Shown piece after piece: positions 16,141 through 24,096 of a stretch of DNA of 64,000 bases. The DNA comes from Kitasatospora phosalacinea (GTDB lineage Bacteria > Actinomycetota > Actinomycetes > Streptomycetales > Streptomycetaceae): positions 1-64,000 of the forward strand of contig NZ_BSSA01000011.1 in the NCBI RefSeq assembly GCF_030268885.1. Direction: 5' to 3'. Every line of letters begins with the position of its first letter. Positions within the stretch are counted from its first letter, which is position 1. The translations under genes were made by a program, and so were the position numbers. Below the pieces are notes generated by a model. The model was not told the DNA's origin. It did no database searches and saw nothing but the letters and a program-made list of their open reading frames with translations.

Positions 16141-17835
16141 ATGCGCGTTCACTACCCCCGGACCCCGCACCTCCCGTGGTCCCCGGGGGCGGCGGCCGAC
16201 GACCTCCGCAACCGGGACGCCTCCGGCCTGGCCGGCACCGAGGTGGTCGTCACCGAGAAGCTCGACGGCGAGAACACCACGCTCTACCCCGACGGCCTGC
16301 ACGCCCGCTCGCCGGACTCCGCGCACCACCCCTCCCGCGCCTGGGTGAAGGGCCTGCAGGGCCGGATCGGCCCGCACATCCCGCCCGGCTGGCGGATCTG
16401 CGGGGAGAACCTGTACGCCCGGCACTCGCTCGCCTACACCGACCTGGACAGCTGGTTCCACGGCTTCTCGGTCTGGACCGACCGCGACCGCTGCCTGGAC
16501 TGGGACGCCACCGTCCGCTTCCTGCGCCGCCTCGGCGTGCCCACCCCCCGGGTGCTGTGGCGCGGCCGCTACGACGAGCGGGCGATCCGCGCGATCGAGC
16601 TCGACCCGGACCGCCAGGAGGGCTACGTGGTGCGGACGGTCGCGGGCTTCGACCGGGCCGAGTTCGGCCGCCGGGTCGCCAAGTGGGTGCGCCCGCAGCA
16701 CGTGCGGACCGACACCCACTGGATGCACGCCGCCGTGGTCGAGAACGGCCTCGGCCCGAACTCCGCGCTCTGGCACGTCCGTTCCGGCGGCGCGCCGGAC
16801 GCGGCCGCGCTCGGCGCCGCCCTCGGGCGCGACCTCGACCCCGAACTCGACGGCATCACCGCCCGGTTGGACGCCCTCGGCCGCACCGGCGACGCCCGGC
16901 TCGACGGCGTCCTCGCCCACGCGCTGCGCGCCGACCGCCGCGAACGGCTGCTGCCCGCCCTGGCCGGGCCGCTCGGCCTGCCGCAGGCCCGCCGGATCGC
17001 CGACCTGGTCGGCCTGCACCCGCAGCTCGCCCGGCCGTACCCCGACGAGCAGCGCCGGGCCGGGCTCACCGGACTCACCGCCGCCGCCGACCTCGGCGTG
17101 CTGCACGCCGTCGCCGCCGAGGCCCACCCCGCCGCCGAGCAGGAGGTCGCCTGGTCGGCCCTGCACGCCGAGGAGGCCGGACTGCTCGGCCCCGACCCGC
17201 TCGGCCCGCTCCGCACCGGCCTGCGCGAAGCCCTCGCCGACCTCCCGCCGGACGTCCGCGACCGGTGCTGGGCGCAGGCCCGCGAGGCGTACGGCCTCGG
17301 CCGGATCACCACCGCCGAGGAGGCCGTCGCCGCCACCTGGGCCCGGCGCGACGGCCGCTTCCCCCGGCTGTTCCACCTCTGCGGCCCCTCCGGCAGCGGA
17401 AAGTCCACGTACGCCGCCACCCTGCCCGGCACCCGGGTCAGCCTGGACGAGCTGCGGGCCGCCCGCGGCTCCCGCGCCGAGCAGCGCGACAACCCCGAAC
17501 TGCTGCGCCGGGGACTGACGGCGCTGGAGGCCGCCCTGGCGGACGGCGGCACCGCCGTGTGGGACGCCACCTCGCTCAACCGCCACCAGCGCGGCCACGT
17601 CCGGGCCGTCGCCGAGCGCCGCGACGCGCTGCTCACCCACGTCGTCGCCGTCGTCGACGAGGCCGAACTGCGCCGCCGCAACGGCGTCCGCCCGCACCCC
17701 GTCCCCGCCGAGGTGCTGACCGCCCAGCTGCACCGCTGGACCCCGCCCTACCCCGGCCAGGCCCACCGCACCTGGTACCTGGACGCCGACGGCACGGTGG
17801 CGGCCACCGCCGGGTGCCTGGACGAGGAGGACTGA
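16141..17835 (+). CDS. RNA ligase fused to polynucleotide-kinase-like P-loop domain
   Basis: The 564-residue protein has two recognisable domains. Residues about 30-200 are an RNA ligase-type nucleotidyltransferase: motif I EKLDGEN with the adenylated lysine K40, ICGENLYARHS (motif III, 86-96), FHGFSVW (IIIa), EGYVVR (motif IV, 160-165) and VAKWVR with K181 (motif V). Residues 205-405 are helical and match nothing I know. Residues 408-564 are a P-loop kinase: GPSGSGKST (415-423), SLDELR, and VWDATSLNRHQR, as in T4 Pnk-like 5'-OH kinases. Together they would phosphorylate 5'-OH ends and seal nicks or breaks. ATG 16141 has AGGGTGG upstream. The stop overlaps the next gene (TGATG). Confidence 0.88.
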   Translation: MRVHYPRTPHLPWSPGAAADDLRNRDASGLAGTEVVVTEKLDGENTTLYPDGLHARSPDSAHHPSRAWVKGLQGRIGPHIPPGWRICGENLYARHSLAYTDLDSWFHGFSVWTDRDRCLDWDATVRFLRRLGVPTPRVLWRGRYDERAIRAIELDPDRQEGYVVRTVAGFDRAEFGRRVAKWVRPQHVRTDTHWMHAAVVENGLGPNSALWHVRSGGAPDAAALGAALGRDLDPELDGITARLDALGRTGDARLDGVLAHALRADRRERLLPALAGPLGLPQARRIADLVGLHPQLARPYPDEQRRAGLTGLTAAADLGVLHAVAAEAHPAAEQEVAWSALHAEEAGLLGPDPLGPLRTGLREALADLPPDVRDRCWAQAREAYGLGRITTAEEAVAATWARRDGRFPRLFHLCGPSGSGKSTYAATLPGTRVSLDELRAARGSRAEQRDNPELLRRGLTALEAALADGGTAVWDATSLNRHQRGHVRAVAERRDALLTHVVAVVDEAELRRRNGVRPHPVPAEVLTAQLHRWTPPYPGQAHRTWYLDADGTVAATAGCLDEED

Positions 17836-20510
17836 TGCGCCCCATCGAGCAGGTCTGCCAGCGCGTCCGCTGGGACGACCGCTTCGACCCGGCCCGGTTC
17901 ACCCTCGGCGTCCGGCAGCGCGACGACCGCACCGAGCGCGTCCCGCTGGAGAGCTTCACCGCCGCCGGGGACGTGCCCTGGCACCGGGTCCGGTACGTCG
18001 AGGCCGACGGGCAGGTGGTCTGGGACCGCGTCACCGGCACCGACCTGCTCGACACCACCACCGCCGGGCGGCGCACCGACCCGGCCGTGCTGCCCGCGCC
18101 GTTCTTCACCCCGAGCACCCCGCACGCCTGGCACCCCGACCGCGGCTGGCGGCCCGCCGCGGCCCGGCCGGCCCACGGCGCCGGGCCGCTGCGGGTGGTC
18201 ACCTGGAACACCCTGTGGGACCGCTACGACCCCGAGCTGATCCACACCGCCCGCCGCCGTCCGCTGCTGCTCGCCGCGCTCGAAGCCGCCGACGCCGACC
18301 TGATCGCCCTCCAGGAGGTCGAACCGGCCCTGGTCAAGCTGTTGCTGGCCCAGGAGTGGGTCCGGCGCGGCTACACCCTGGGCGCCGACCCGTTCGGCCG
18401 GGAGATCGACGAGCACGGGCTGCTGCTGCTCAGCCGCCTCCCCGTCCAGGAGGCCGGACGGCACGCCCTCGGCCCGCACAAGGCCGTCACCGCGGTCACC
18501 GTCCGCACCGCCGCCGGGCCGCTCACCGTCGCCGCGGTCCACCTCAGCAGCGACCACTCGACCGACGGCGCCGCCCGCCGCACCGCCGAACTCGCCGTCC
18601 TCGCCGAGGGGTTCGCCGCCGTCCCGGGCGACCTGCTGGTGCTCGGCGACTTCAACGACGGCACCGACACGCCCGCCACCGCCCTCGGCCTGCGCGACAC
18701 CTGGACCGAGGCGCACGGCCCCGGGGACCGCACCCCCACCTTCGACCCCGTCGCCAACCCGCTCGCCGCCGTCTCCTCGCTCACCGGCCGGGCCGGCCGC
18801 CTCGACCGCGTCCTGCTCCGCCCCGGCCGGGCCCGCACCACCGCCGCCCGCCTGCTCGGCGACCGCCCGGGCCCCGACGGCCTGCACCCCTCCGACCACT
18901 ACGGCCTCGCCGTCGACCTCGACCCCGAGCCCGTCGACGGCCTGCTCGACGCCCCCACCACCGCCCGCACCGCCGTCGCCTGGCTGCCGCCCGCCCACCT
19001 GTGGCCCGCCGTCCAGCGCCTGCGCGCCCGCCACGACCCGCAGCACGGGCACTGGCCGCCGCACGTGAACCTGCTGTTCGGCTTCGTCGCCGAGCACGAG
19101 TTCGACCGGGCGCTCCCGCTGCTCGCCGAGGCCGCCGCCGAAGTCCCGCCGTTCGGCACGGAGCTGGCGGGCGTGCGGACCTTCGAGCAGCCCGGCGCCA
19201 CCACCCGCTGGCTCGACCCGGCCGTCGGGGCCACCGCCGCCTGGGCGGCCCTCCACCAGGCCCTGCAGCGCCGCTTCCCGCAGTGCCGCACCCGCGAGGG
19301 CGGCTACCGGCCGCACCTCACCCTGGGCCGCGGCGACTTCCCCGTCCACGAGCTGCCGCCCGCGCGGGCCACCGTCGGCGAACTCGTGCTGCTCTCCCGG
19401 CGCGGCGACGGGCCGATGACCCCGCGCGCCCTGGTCAGCCTCGGCACCGGCGCGGTCCGCGAGCTGCCCGAGCCGTCCGCGCCCGCCGTCCGCGTCGAAC
19501 CTCCTTGCGACACCGCCGGGTTGACCGCCCGGATCGCCGCCGTCCTCCCCGGCGAGACCCACCTCGTCGGCTCCCGCCGGATGCGCTGCCACCTGGACGG
19601 CGCCGACCTCGACCTGGTCGCCGTCCTGCCCGGGCCCTTCGAACCCGCCGACCTCGCGCGGCAGTTGGCCGAGGCGCTGCCCGAGGCCCGGCACGTCCGG
19701 GAGGTCCGCGGCGCCCGCGTCCCCGGCCTGCGGCTGGACTGCGCCGGCCTCACCGTCGACCTGGTGCTCGCCCCCGCCGACGACTCCGCCGAAGCCGCCA
19801 CCGCCCGCAGCGCCGTCACCGACGCCGACGCGGTCCTGGCCGCCGTCGGCCCCCGGCACGCGGCCTTCGCCGCCCTCGCCTGCCGGGTCAGGACCTGGAC
19901 GGCGGCCCGCGGCCTCGCCTCCGCCCCCTTCGGCCACCTCCCCTCCCTGGCCTGGACGGTCCTCGCCGCCCGCACCGTCACCGAGACCGACACCGACGAC
20001 CCGGCCGCGCTCTTCCGGCACTTCACCGAGACCTGGGCCGCCTGGGACTGGCGACGCCCCGTCACCCTCCTCGGCGACCCCGCCGCCCCCACGTCCGACC
20101 CCGTCACCGTCCTCACCCCCACCGCCCCCGTCCGCAGCTGCACCACCCAGGTCGGACCCGGCACCCGCGACCTGATCGCCGAAGAGCTCTACCGCGCCTG
20201 GGAACTCGGCCCCGACCACCCCGAACTCCTCGCGCCGCCCCCGCTCCACCGCCGCCACGCCGCCTGGCTCCTCCTCAGCCCCGCCCCCGACCGCCTCGGC
20301 CCCACCCGCGGCCGCCTCCGCACCCTCCTCACCGCCCTCGAACCCCTCGCCCCCGCCCTCCACGCCTGGCCTCGCCCCCTCCCCGGCCCCGCCCTCGCCA
20401 TCGGCCTCGGCCCCACCCCGCCCGCCCCGGAGACCCTCGCCCCCCTGCTCCGCGACCTCCTCCCGGAGGTGCCGTACGAGGTCCGCCCCGGCGGAGAGCT
20501 CGACTTCTGA
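17835..20510 (+). CDS. Four-domain RNA repair protein: MJ1316/DUF504, EEP phosphatase, 2H phosphoesterase, poly(A) polymerase-like
   Basis: The 891-residue fusion reads as follows. Residues 1-70 are the MJ1316/DUF504 RNA-repair domain (IEQVCQRVRWDDRFD, VPWHRVRYVEADGQVVWDR). Residues 117-362 are an endonuclease/exonuclease/phosphatase domain with WNT (N125), QEVE (E161), H236, GDFND (D272, N274), LDR and SDH (D354, H355). Residues 380-545 are a 2H phosphoesterase with HVN (410-412) and HLT (494-496). Residues 555-891 are a nucleotidyltransferase with GS (579-580), D591/D593 and D642, then LPSLAWTVLAART, WAAWDWRRPV and TPTAPVRSCTTQVGPGT, which follow the central domain of eukaryotic poly(A) polymerase. 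Inferred job: recognise and clean 2',3'-cyclic phosphate ends and rebuild the 3' end before the coupled ligase seals it. Domain calls are from motifs only. Confidence 0.85.
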   Translation: MRPIEQVCQRVRWDDRFDPARFTLGVRQRDDRTERVPLESFTAAGDVPWHRVRYVEADGQVVWDRVTGTDLLDTTTAGRRTDPAVLPAPFFTPSTPHAWHPDRGWRPAAARPAHGAGPLRVVTWNTLWDRYDPELIHTARRRPLLLAALEAADADLIALQEVEPALVKLLLAQEWVRRGYTLGADPFGREIDEHGLLLLSRLPVQEAGRHALGPHKAVTAVTVRTAAGPLTVAAVHLSSDHSTDGAARRTAELAVLAEGFAAVPGDLLVLGDFNDGTDTPATALGLRDTWTEAHGPGDRTPTFDPVANPLAAVSSLTGRAGRLDRVLLRPGRARTTAARLLGDRPGPDGLHPSDHYGLAVDLDPEPVDGLLDAPTTARTAVAWLPPAHLWPAVQRLRARHDPQHGHWPPHVNLLFGFVAEHEFDRALPLLAEAAAEVPPFGTELAGVRTFEQPGATTRWLDPAVGATAAWAALHQALQRRFPQCRTREGGYRPHLTLGRGDFPVHELPPARATVGELVLLSRRGDGPMTPRALVSLGTGAVRELPEPSAPAVRVEPPCDTAGLTARIAAVLPGETHLVGSRRMRCHLDGADLDLVAVLPGPFEPADLARQLAEALPEARHVREVRGARVPGLRLDCAGLTVDLVLAPADDSAEAATARSAVTDADAVLAAVGPRHAAFAALACRVRTWTAARGLASAPFGHLPSLAWTVLAARTVTETDTDDPAALFRHFTETWAAWDWRRPVTLLGDPAAPTSDPVTVLTPTAPVRSCTTQVGPGTRDLIAEELYRAWELGPDHPELLAPPPLHRRHAAWLLLSPAPDRLGPTRGRLRTLLTALEPLAPALHAWPRPLPGPALAIGLGPTPPAPETLAPLLRDLLPEVPYEVRPGGELDF

Positions 20511-20643
20511 GGCCCCGTCAGGGGCTCGGGGAACGGCGAGTCCGTGCTGCTGGTGGCCGCGGTAACAGAACCCGAAGCCGCCGCACGCACCGGCAGTGCA
20601 CCGTCAGCGGTTCCGGGCCTGCCGTTCCCCGGGCCCCTGACGG
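20511..20643. repeat. Dispersed 133-bp element, copy B
   Basis: Starts with the base after the stop codon of the four-domain RNA repair gene and ends eight bases before the stop of the converging flavoprotein gene. Ends are CAGGGGCTCGGGGAACGGC and the near-perfect inverse GCCGTTCCCCGGGCCCCTG. It matches copy A (1144-1276, opposite orientation) at about 85 percent over all 133 bp without gaps. No separate terminator is seen in this gap, so the element may serve as one. Confidence 0.8.
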
Positions 20644-20651
20644 CGCTACCC

Positions 20652-23354
20652 CTACGCCCCCTTGAGCGCCAGCCGCGCGTACGCCCGCACGTCCGCGTCC
20701 CCGTCCGCCAGCCGTTCCCGCAGCGCCGCGTCCACGCCCGCCTCGGCGACCCCCGCCGCCATCGCGCGGACCGCGGCCTTGCGGACGTCCGCGTTCCCGT
20801 CCGCCGCGAGCCCGACCAGCGCGCTCCAGCGGCCGGCCGCGCCCAGCACGCCCGCGGCCGCCTTCCGCACCTGCCAGGCCGGGTCCGGACGCTCCGCCAG
20901 TTCCGCCAGTTCCGCGAGGCCCCCGCCCAGCCCCGCCGCCCCGGTGAACGCCCCCGCCCGCACCAGCGGGTCCGGGTCCTCGGCCAGCGCCGCCAGCACC
21001 TCCGCCGAGGAGGCGTCGCCGATCACCCCCAGCCCTTCGCCGACGGCGACCCGCACCTCCCGGGCGACGTCCGCCGCCCCGGCGGCCAGCGCGTCTGCCG
21101 CGTCCAGCGAGACCAGCCCGCGGACGGCCTGCAGGCGCACCGCCGTCTCCGCGTCGCGCAGCCCGGCCGCGAACAGCGCGACCGACCCGGTGCGCAGCAC
21201 CCGCGCGAGCTCCTGGACGCCCGCCCGCACCACCGGGTCGGCGGACCCGGCCGCGGCGGCCAGCCCGTCCCCGAGCGAGGCGTCCAGCACCTCGACCAGC
21301 TCCCGCAGGCCCGCGACGGCCGCGCCGCGGACCCGCCCGTCCGGGTCGCCGAGCGCGGCGACCAGCGCTGCGCCGGTGCCCTCCGGCGTGTGCTCGGTGA
21401 GCGCGGCGACGGCGGCCAGCCGGACGTCCGGGTCGGGGTCGGCCAGGTACCGCACGACCGCGGCGCCCTCGGCCCGCAGCACCTCCAGCACCCGCCCCTG
21501 CTCGCGTTCCTGTTCGCGCTCCGGCGGCTTCGCGTCCCCGCCCGTGCCGCCGCCCGCGCCCCCGCTGCCCACCGCGGCCGCGGCTGCGGTCGCGGCGGTG
21601 CGGCCGACGACCATCGCCTCGACGGTGCCGAGCAGTTCGACCTCCCCGGCGGGGGGCTCCAGGCCGTCGACCGGGACGAGGTAGGGCGCGACCGGCCGGG
21701 TCAGGAACTCCATCGCACCGTCGGCCCGCTTGCGCAGGTTGAGGTGCCGGAACCAGCGCCCGTCGTCCTGCGCGGGCCGGTCCAGGCGCTGGTGGTAGAG
21801 GCCCCAGCGGGACTCCTCCCGGGCGAGCGAGGCACGCGCCGCCATCTCCGCGCAGTCCCGGATGAAGTCGACCTCGACCGCGCGCATGAGTTCGTGCGGG
21901 GTGCGGGCGCCGATCGCGGCGACCTCGCCGCGCATCCGCTCGAAGTGGTCGAGCGCGACGGAGAGCCGGGCGCCGGTCTTCGGCGGGGCGACGTAGTCGT
22001 TGACGAAGCGCCGCAGCTTGTACTCGACCTGCTGCTGCGGCGGCCCGTCGGGGTGCTCCAGCGCCCGGTAGACCAGCCGGTGCGCCTCGGCGACCTGCTC
22101 CGCGGGCAACTGGGCCCGGACGTCCGGCAGGTGGGCGGCGGCGTGCGTCCCGGCCAGCTCGCCGAAGACGAACGCCCCGATCATGTAGTTGTGCGGCACG
22201 CAGGCCAGGTCCCCGGCCGCGTACAGCCCGGGCACCGTGGTCGCGGCGTTCTCGTCGACCCAGACGCCGCTGGCGCTGTGCCCGCCGCACAGGCCGATCT
22301 CGGAGATGTGCATCTCCACGTCGTGGGTGCGGTAGTCGTGGCCGCGCCCGGCGTGGAAGGTGCCGCGGCTGGGACGTTCGGTGGTGTGCAGGATGGACTC
22401 CAGCGCCTGCACGGTCTCCTCCGGCAGGTGGGTGGTCCGCAGGTACACCGGGCCGCGGTCGGAGGCGAGTTCGACCGCGAACTCGGCCATCATCTGCCCG
22501 GACCAGTAGTCGGAGTCGACGAAGCGCTCGCCGTGCCGGTTGACCTGGTAGCCGCCGAACGGGTTGGCGACGTACGCGCAGGCGGGGCCGTTGTAGTCCT
22601 TGATCAGCGGGTTGATCTGGAAGCACTCGATGCCGGAGAGCTCCGCGCCCGCGTGGTACGCCATCGCGTAGCCGTCCCCGGCGTTGGTCGGGTTCTCGTA
22701 GGTGCCGTACAGGTAGCCGCTGGCGGGCAGCCCGAGCCGTCCGCACGGCCCGGTGGCCAGCACCACGGCCCCGGCCGAGACCAGCACGAACTCGCCGCTG
22801 CGGGTGTCGAACCCGGCCGCGCCGACCGCCCGCCCGCCCTCGGTGAGCACCCGCACCGGCATCACCCGGTTCTCGACGGTGACCCTCTCGCGCATCCGGC
22901 GCTCGCGCAGGACGCGGTACAGCACCTTCTTGACGTCCTTGCCCTCGGGCATCGGCAGCACGTACGAGCCGGAGCGGTGCACCTGCCGCACCGCGTACTC
23001 GCCGTGCTCGTCCTTCTCGAACTTGACGCCGTAGCGCTCCAGCCGCTGCACCATGGCGAAGCCGCGCCGGGCGGTCTGCCGCACCGTCGCCTGGTTGACG
23101 ACGCCGTCGTTGGCGCGGGTGATCTCGGCGACGTACGCGTCCGGGTCGGCCCGGCCGGGGACGATCGCGTTGTTGACGCCGTCCATGCCCATCGCGAGCG
23201 CCCCGGAGTGGCGCACGTGCGCCTTCTCCAGCAGCAGGACGCGCGCTCCGGCCTCGGCGGCGGCGATCGCGGCCATCGACCCGGCGGTGCCGCCGCCGAC
23301 GACCAGGACGTCGCACTCCAGGCGGCGCGCCTCGCTGATCTCGGGTGTGCGCAT
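20652..23354 (-). CDS. AprA/FrdA-like FAD flavoprotein with C-terminal HEAT repeats
   Basis: The 900-residue protein begins with an FAD Rossmann motif DVLVVGGGTAGSMAAIAAAEAG (17-38), then RHSGALAMGMDGVNN, resembling the substrate-cap start of adenylylsulfate reductase AprA and fumarate reductase flavoproteins. NRHGERFVD and TTVPGLYAAGDLACVP close the FAD site; the domain ends near residue 590. After a Gly/Ala linker, residues 622-900 form about seven or eight HEAT/PBS-lyase-like repeats (PDPDVRLAAVAAL, DPDGRVRGAAVAGL, GNADVRKAAVRAM). AprA itself has no HEAT repeats. It is the last gene of the GntR-ferredoxin-ABC operon, so it likely pairs with that ferredoxin to oxidise or reduce the imported compound. 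The substrate is not known. Confidence 0.85.
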   Translation of the reverse strand: MRTPEISEARRLECDVLVVGGGTAGSMAAIAAAEAGARVLLLEKAHVRHSGALAMGMDGVNNAIVPGRADPDAYVAEITRANDGVVNQATVRQTARRGFAMVQRLERYGVKFEKDEHGEYAVRQVHRSGSYVLPMPEGKDVKKVLYRVLRERRMRERVTVENRVMPVRVLTEGGRAVGAAGFDTRSGEFVLVSAGAVVLATGPCGRLGLPASGYLYGTYENPTNAGDGYAMAYHAGAELSGIECFQINPLIKDYNGPACAYVANPFGGYQVNRHGERFVDSDYWSGQMMAEFAVELASDRGPVYLRTTHLPEETVQALESILHTTERPSRGTFHAGRGHDYRTHDVEMHISEIGLCGGHSASGVWVDENAATTVPGLYAAGDLACVPHNYMIGAFVFGELAGTHAAAHLPDVRAQLPAEQVAEAHRLVYRALEHPDGPPQQQVEYKLRRFVNDYVAPPKTGARLSVALDHFERMRGEVAAIGARTPHELMRAVEVDFIRDCAEMAARASLAREESRWGLYHQRLDRPAQDDGRWFRHLNLRKRADGAMEFLTRPVAPYLVPVDGLEPPAGEVELLGTVEAMVVGRTAATAAAAAVGSGGAGGGTGGDAKPPEREQEREQGRVLEVLRAEGAAVVRYLADPDPDVRLAAVAALTEHTPEGTGAALVAALGDPDGRVRGAAVAGLRELVEVLDASLGDGLAAAAGSADPVVRAGVQELARVLRTGSVALFAAGLRDAETAVRLQAVRGLVSLDAADALAAGAADVAREVRVAVGEGLGVIGDASSAEVLAALAEDPDPLVRAGAFTGAAGLGGGLAELAELAERPDPAWQVRKAAAGVLGAAGRWSALVGLAADGNADVRKAAVRAMAAGVAEAGVDAALRERLADGDADVRAYARLALKGA

Positions 23355-23379
23355 CTGCCGTGCCTCTCAGGTGGGTTGG

Positions 23380-24096
23380 TCAGGTGTACTGGGTGAGGAG
23401 CAGCGCACGCAGCGCGCTCCGGTCGGCGGCGGGGTCGCGCGGTGCGGGCACCTCGTGCAGGGCGGCCAGGGTGCCGCCGGACAGCACGGCGACCCGGTCG
23501 CCGAGCAGCAGCGCCTCGTCCACGTCGTGGGTGACGAAGACGACCGTGCAGCGCTCCTTCTCCCAGACGGTGAGCAGGAGTTGCTGCATCGCGGCGCGGG
23601 TCTGCGGGTCGAGCGCGCCGAACGGCTCGTCCATCAGCACGGCCTGCGGGGCACCGGCCAACGCCCGTGCCAGCTGGACGCGTTGGCGCTGTCCGCCGGA
23701 CAACTCCCGTGGCAGCCGGTCGCCGTGTCCGTCCAGGCCGACCCGGCCCAGCCAGTCGGCGACCGGGGCGCGCCGCTCGGCCCGCTTCAACCCGGCTATC
23801 GCCAGCGGCAGTTCGACGTTGCGGCGGACGGTGCGCCAGGGCAGCAGCCCGTCCTCCTGGAAGACCAGCGCCCGGTCGGCGCCGGGGCCGGTCAACGGCC
23901 TTCCGTCGGCCAGCAGTTCGCCGCCGGTGGGCCGCAGCAGCCCGGCCAGCGCCCGCAGCAGGGTCGACTTGCCGCAGCCGGACGGGCCGAGCACGGTCAG
24001 CACCTCGCCCGGCGCGACGTCCAGCTCGACGTCCCGCAGCACCGGGCGTCCGGGGTGGCCGACGCTCAGGCCGCGCGCGGTCAGTCGCAGGCTCAT
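23380..24096 (-). CDS. ABC transporter ATPase (nitrate/sulfonate/taurine type)
   Basis: The 238-residue protein has Walker A GPSGCGKST, Q-loop FQEDGLLPW, signature LSGGQRQRVQLARAL, Walker B AVLMDEPFGALD and the H-loop FVTHDVDEALLL. The DGLLPW and DVDEAL variants are typical of SsuB/TauB/NrtD importers. Start ATG 24096 overlaps the permease stop (ATGA). It powers uptake by the adjacent permease and lipoprotein. Spacing to the flavoprotein is 25 bp, so they are in one operon. Confidence 0.93.
   Translation of the reverse strand: MSLRLTARGLSVGHPGRPVLRDVELDVAPGEVLTVLGPSGCGKSTLLRALAGLLRPTGGELLADGRPLTGPGADRALVFQEDGLLPWRTVRRNVELPLAIAGLKRAERRAPVADWLGRVGLDGHGDRLPRELSGGQRQRVQLARALAGAPQAVLMDEPFGALDPQTRAAMQQLLLTVWEKERCTVVFVTHDVDEALLLGDRVAVLSGGTLAALHEVPAPRDPAADRSALRALLLTQYT

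Noticed and set aside
20518..23316. A 932-codon minus-strand frame overlapping the flavoprotein gene in another phase
   Set aside because: Composition is Arg/Gly/Pro-rich shadow sequence; the flavoprotein frame has clear FAD motifs.
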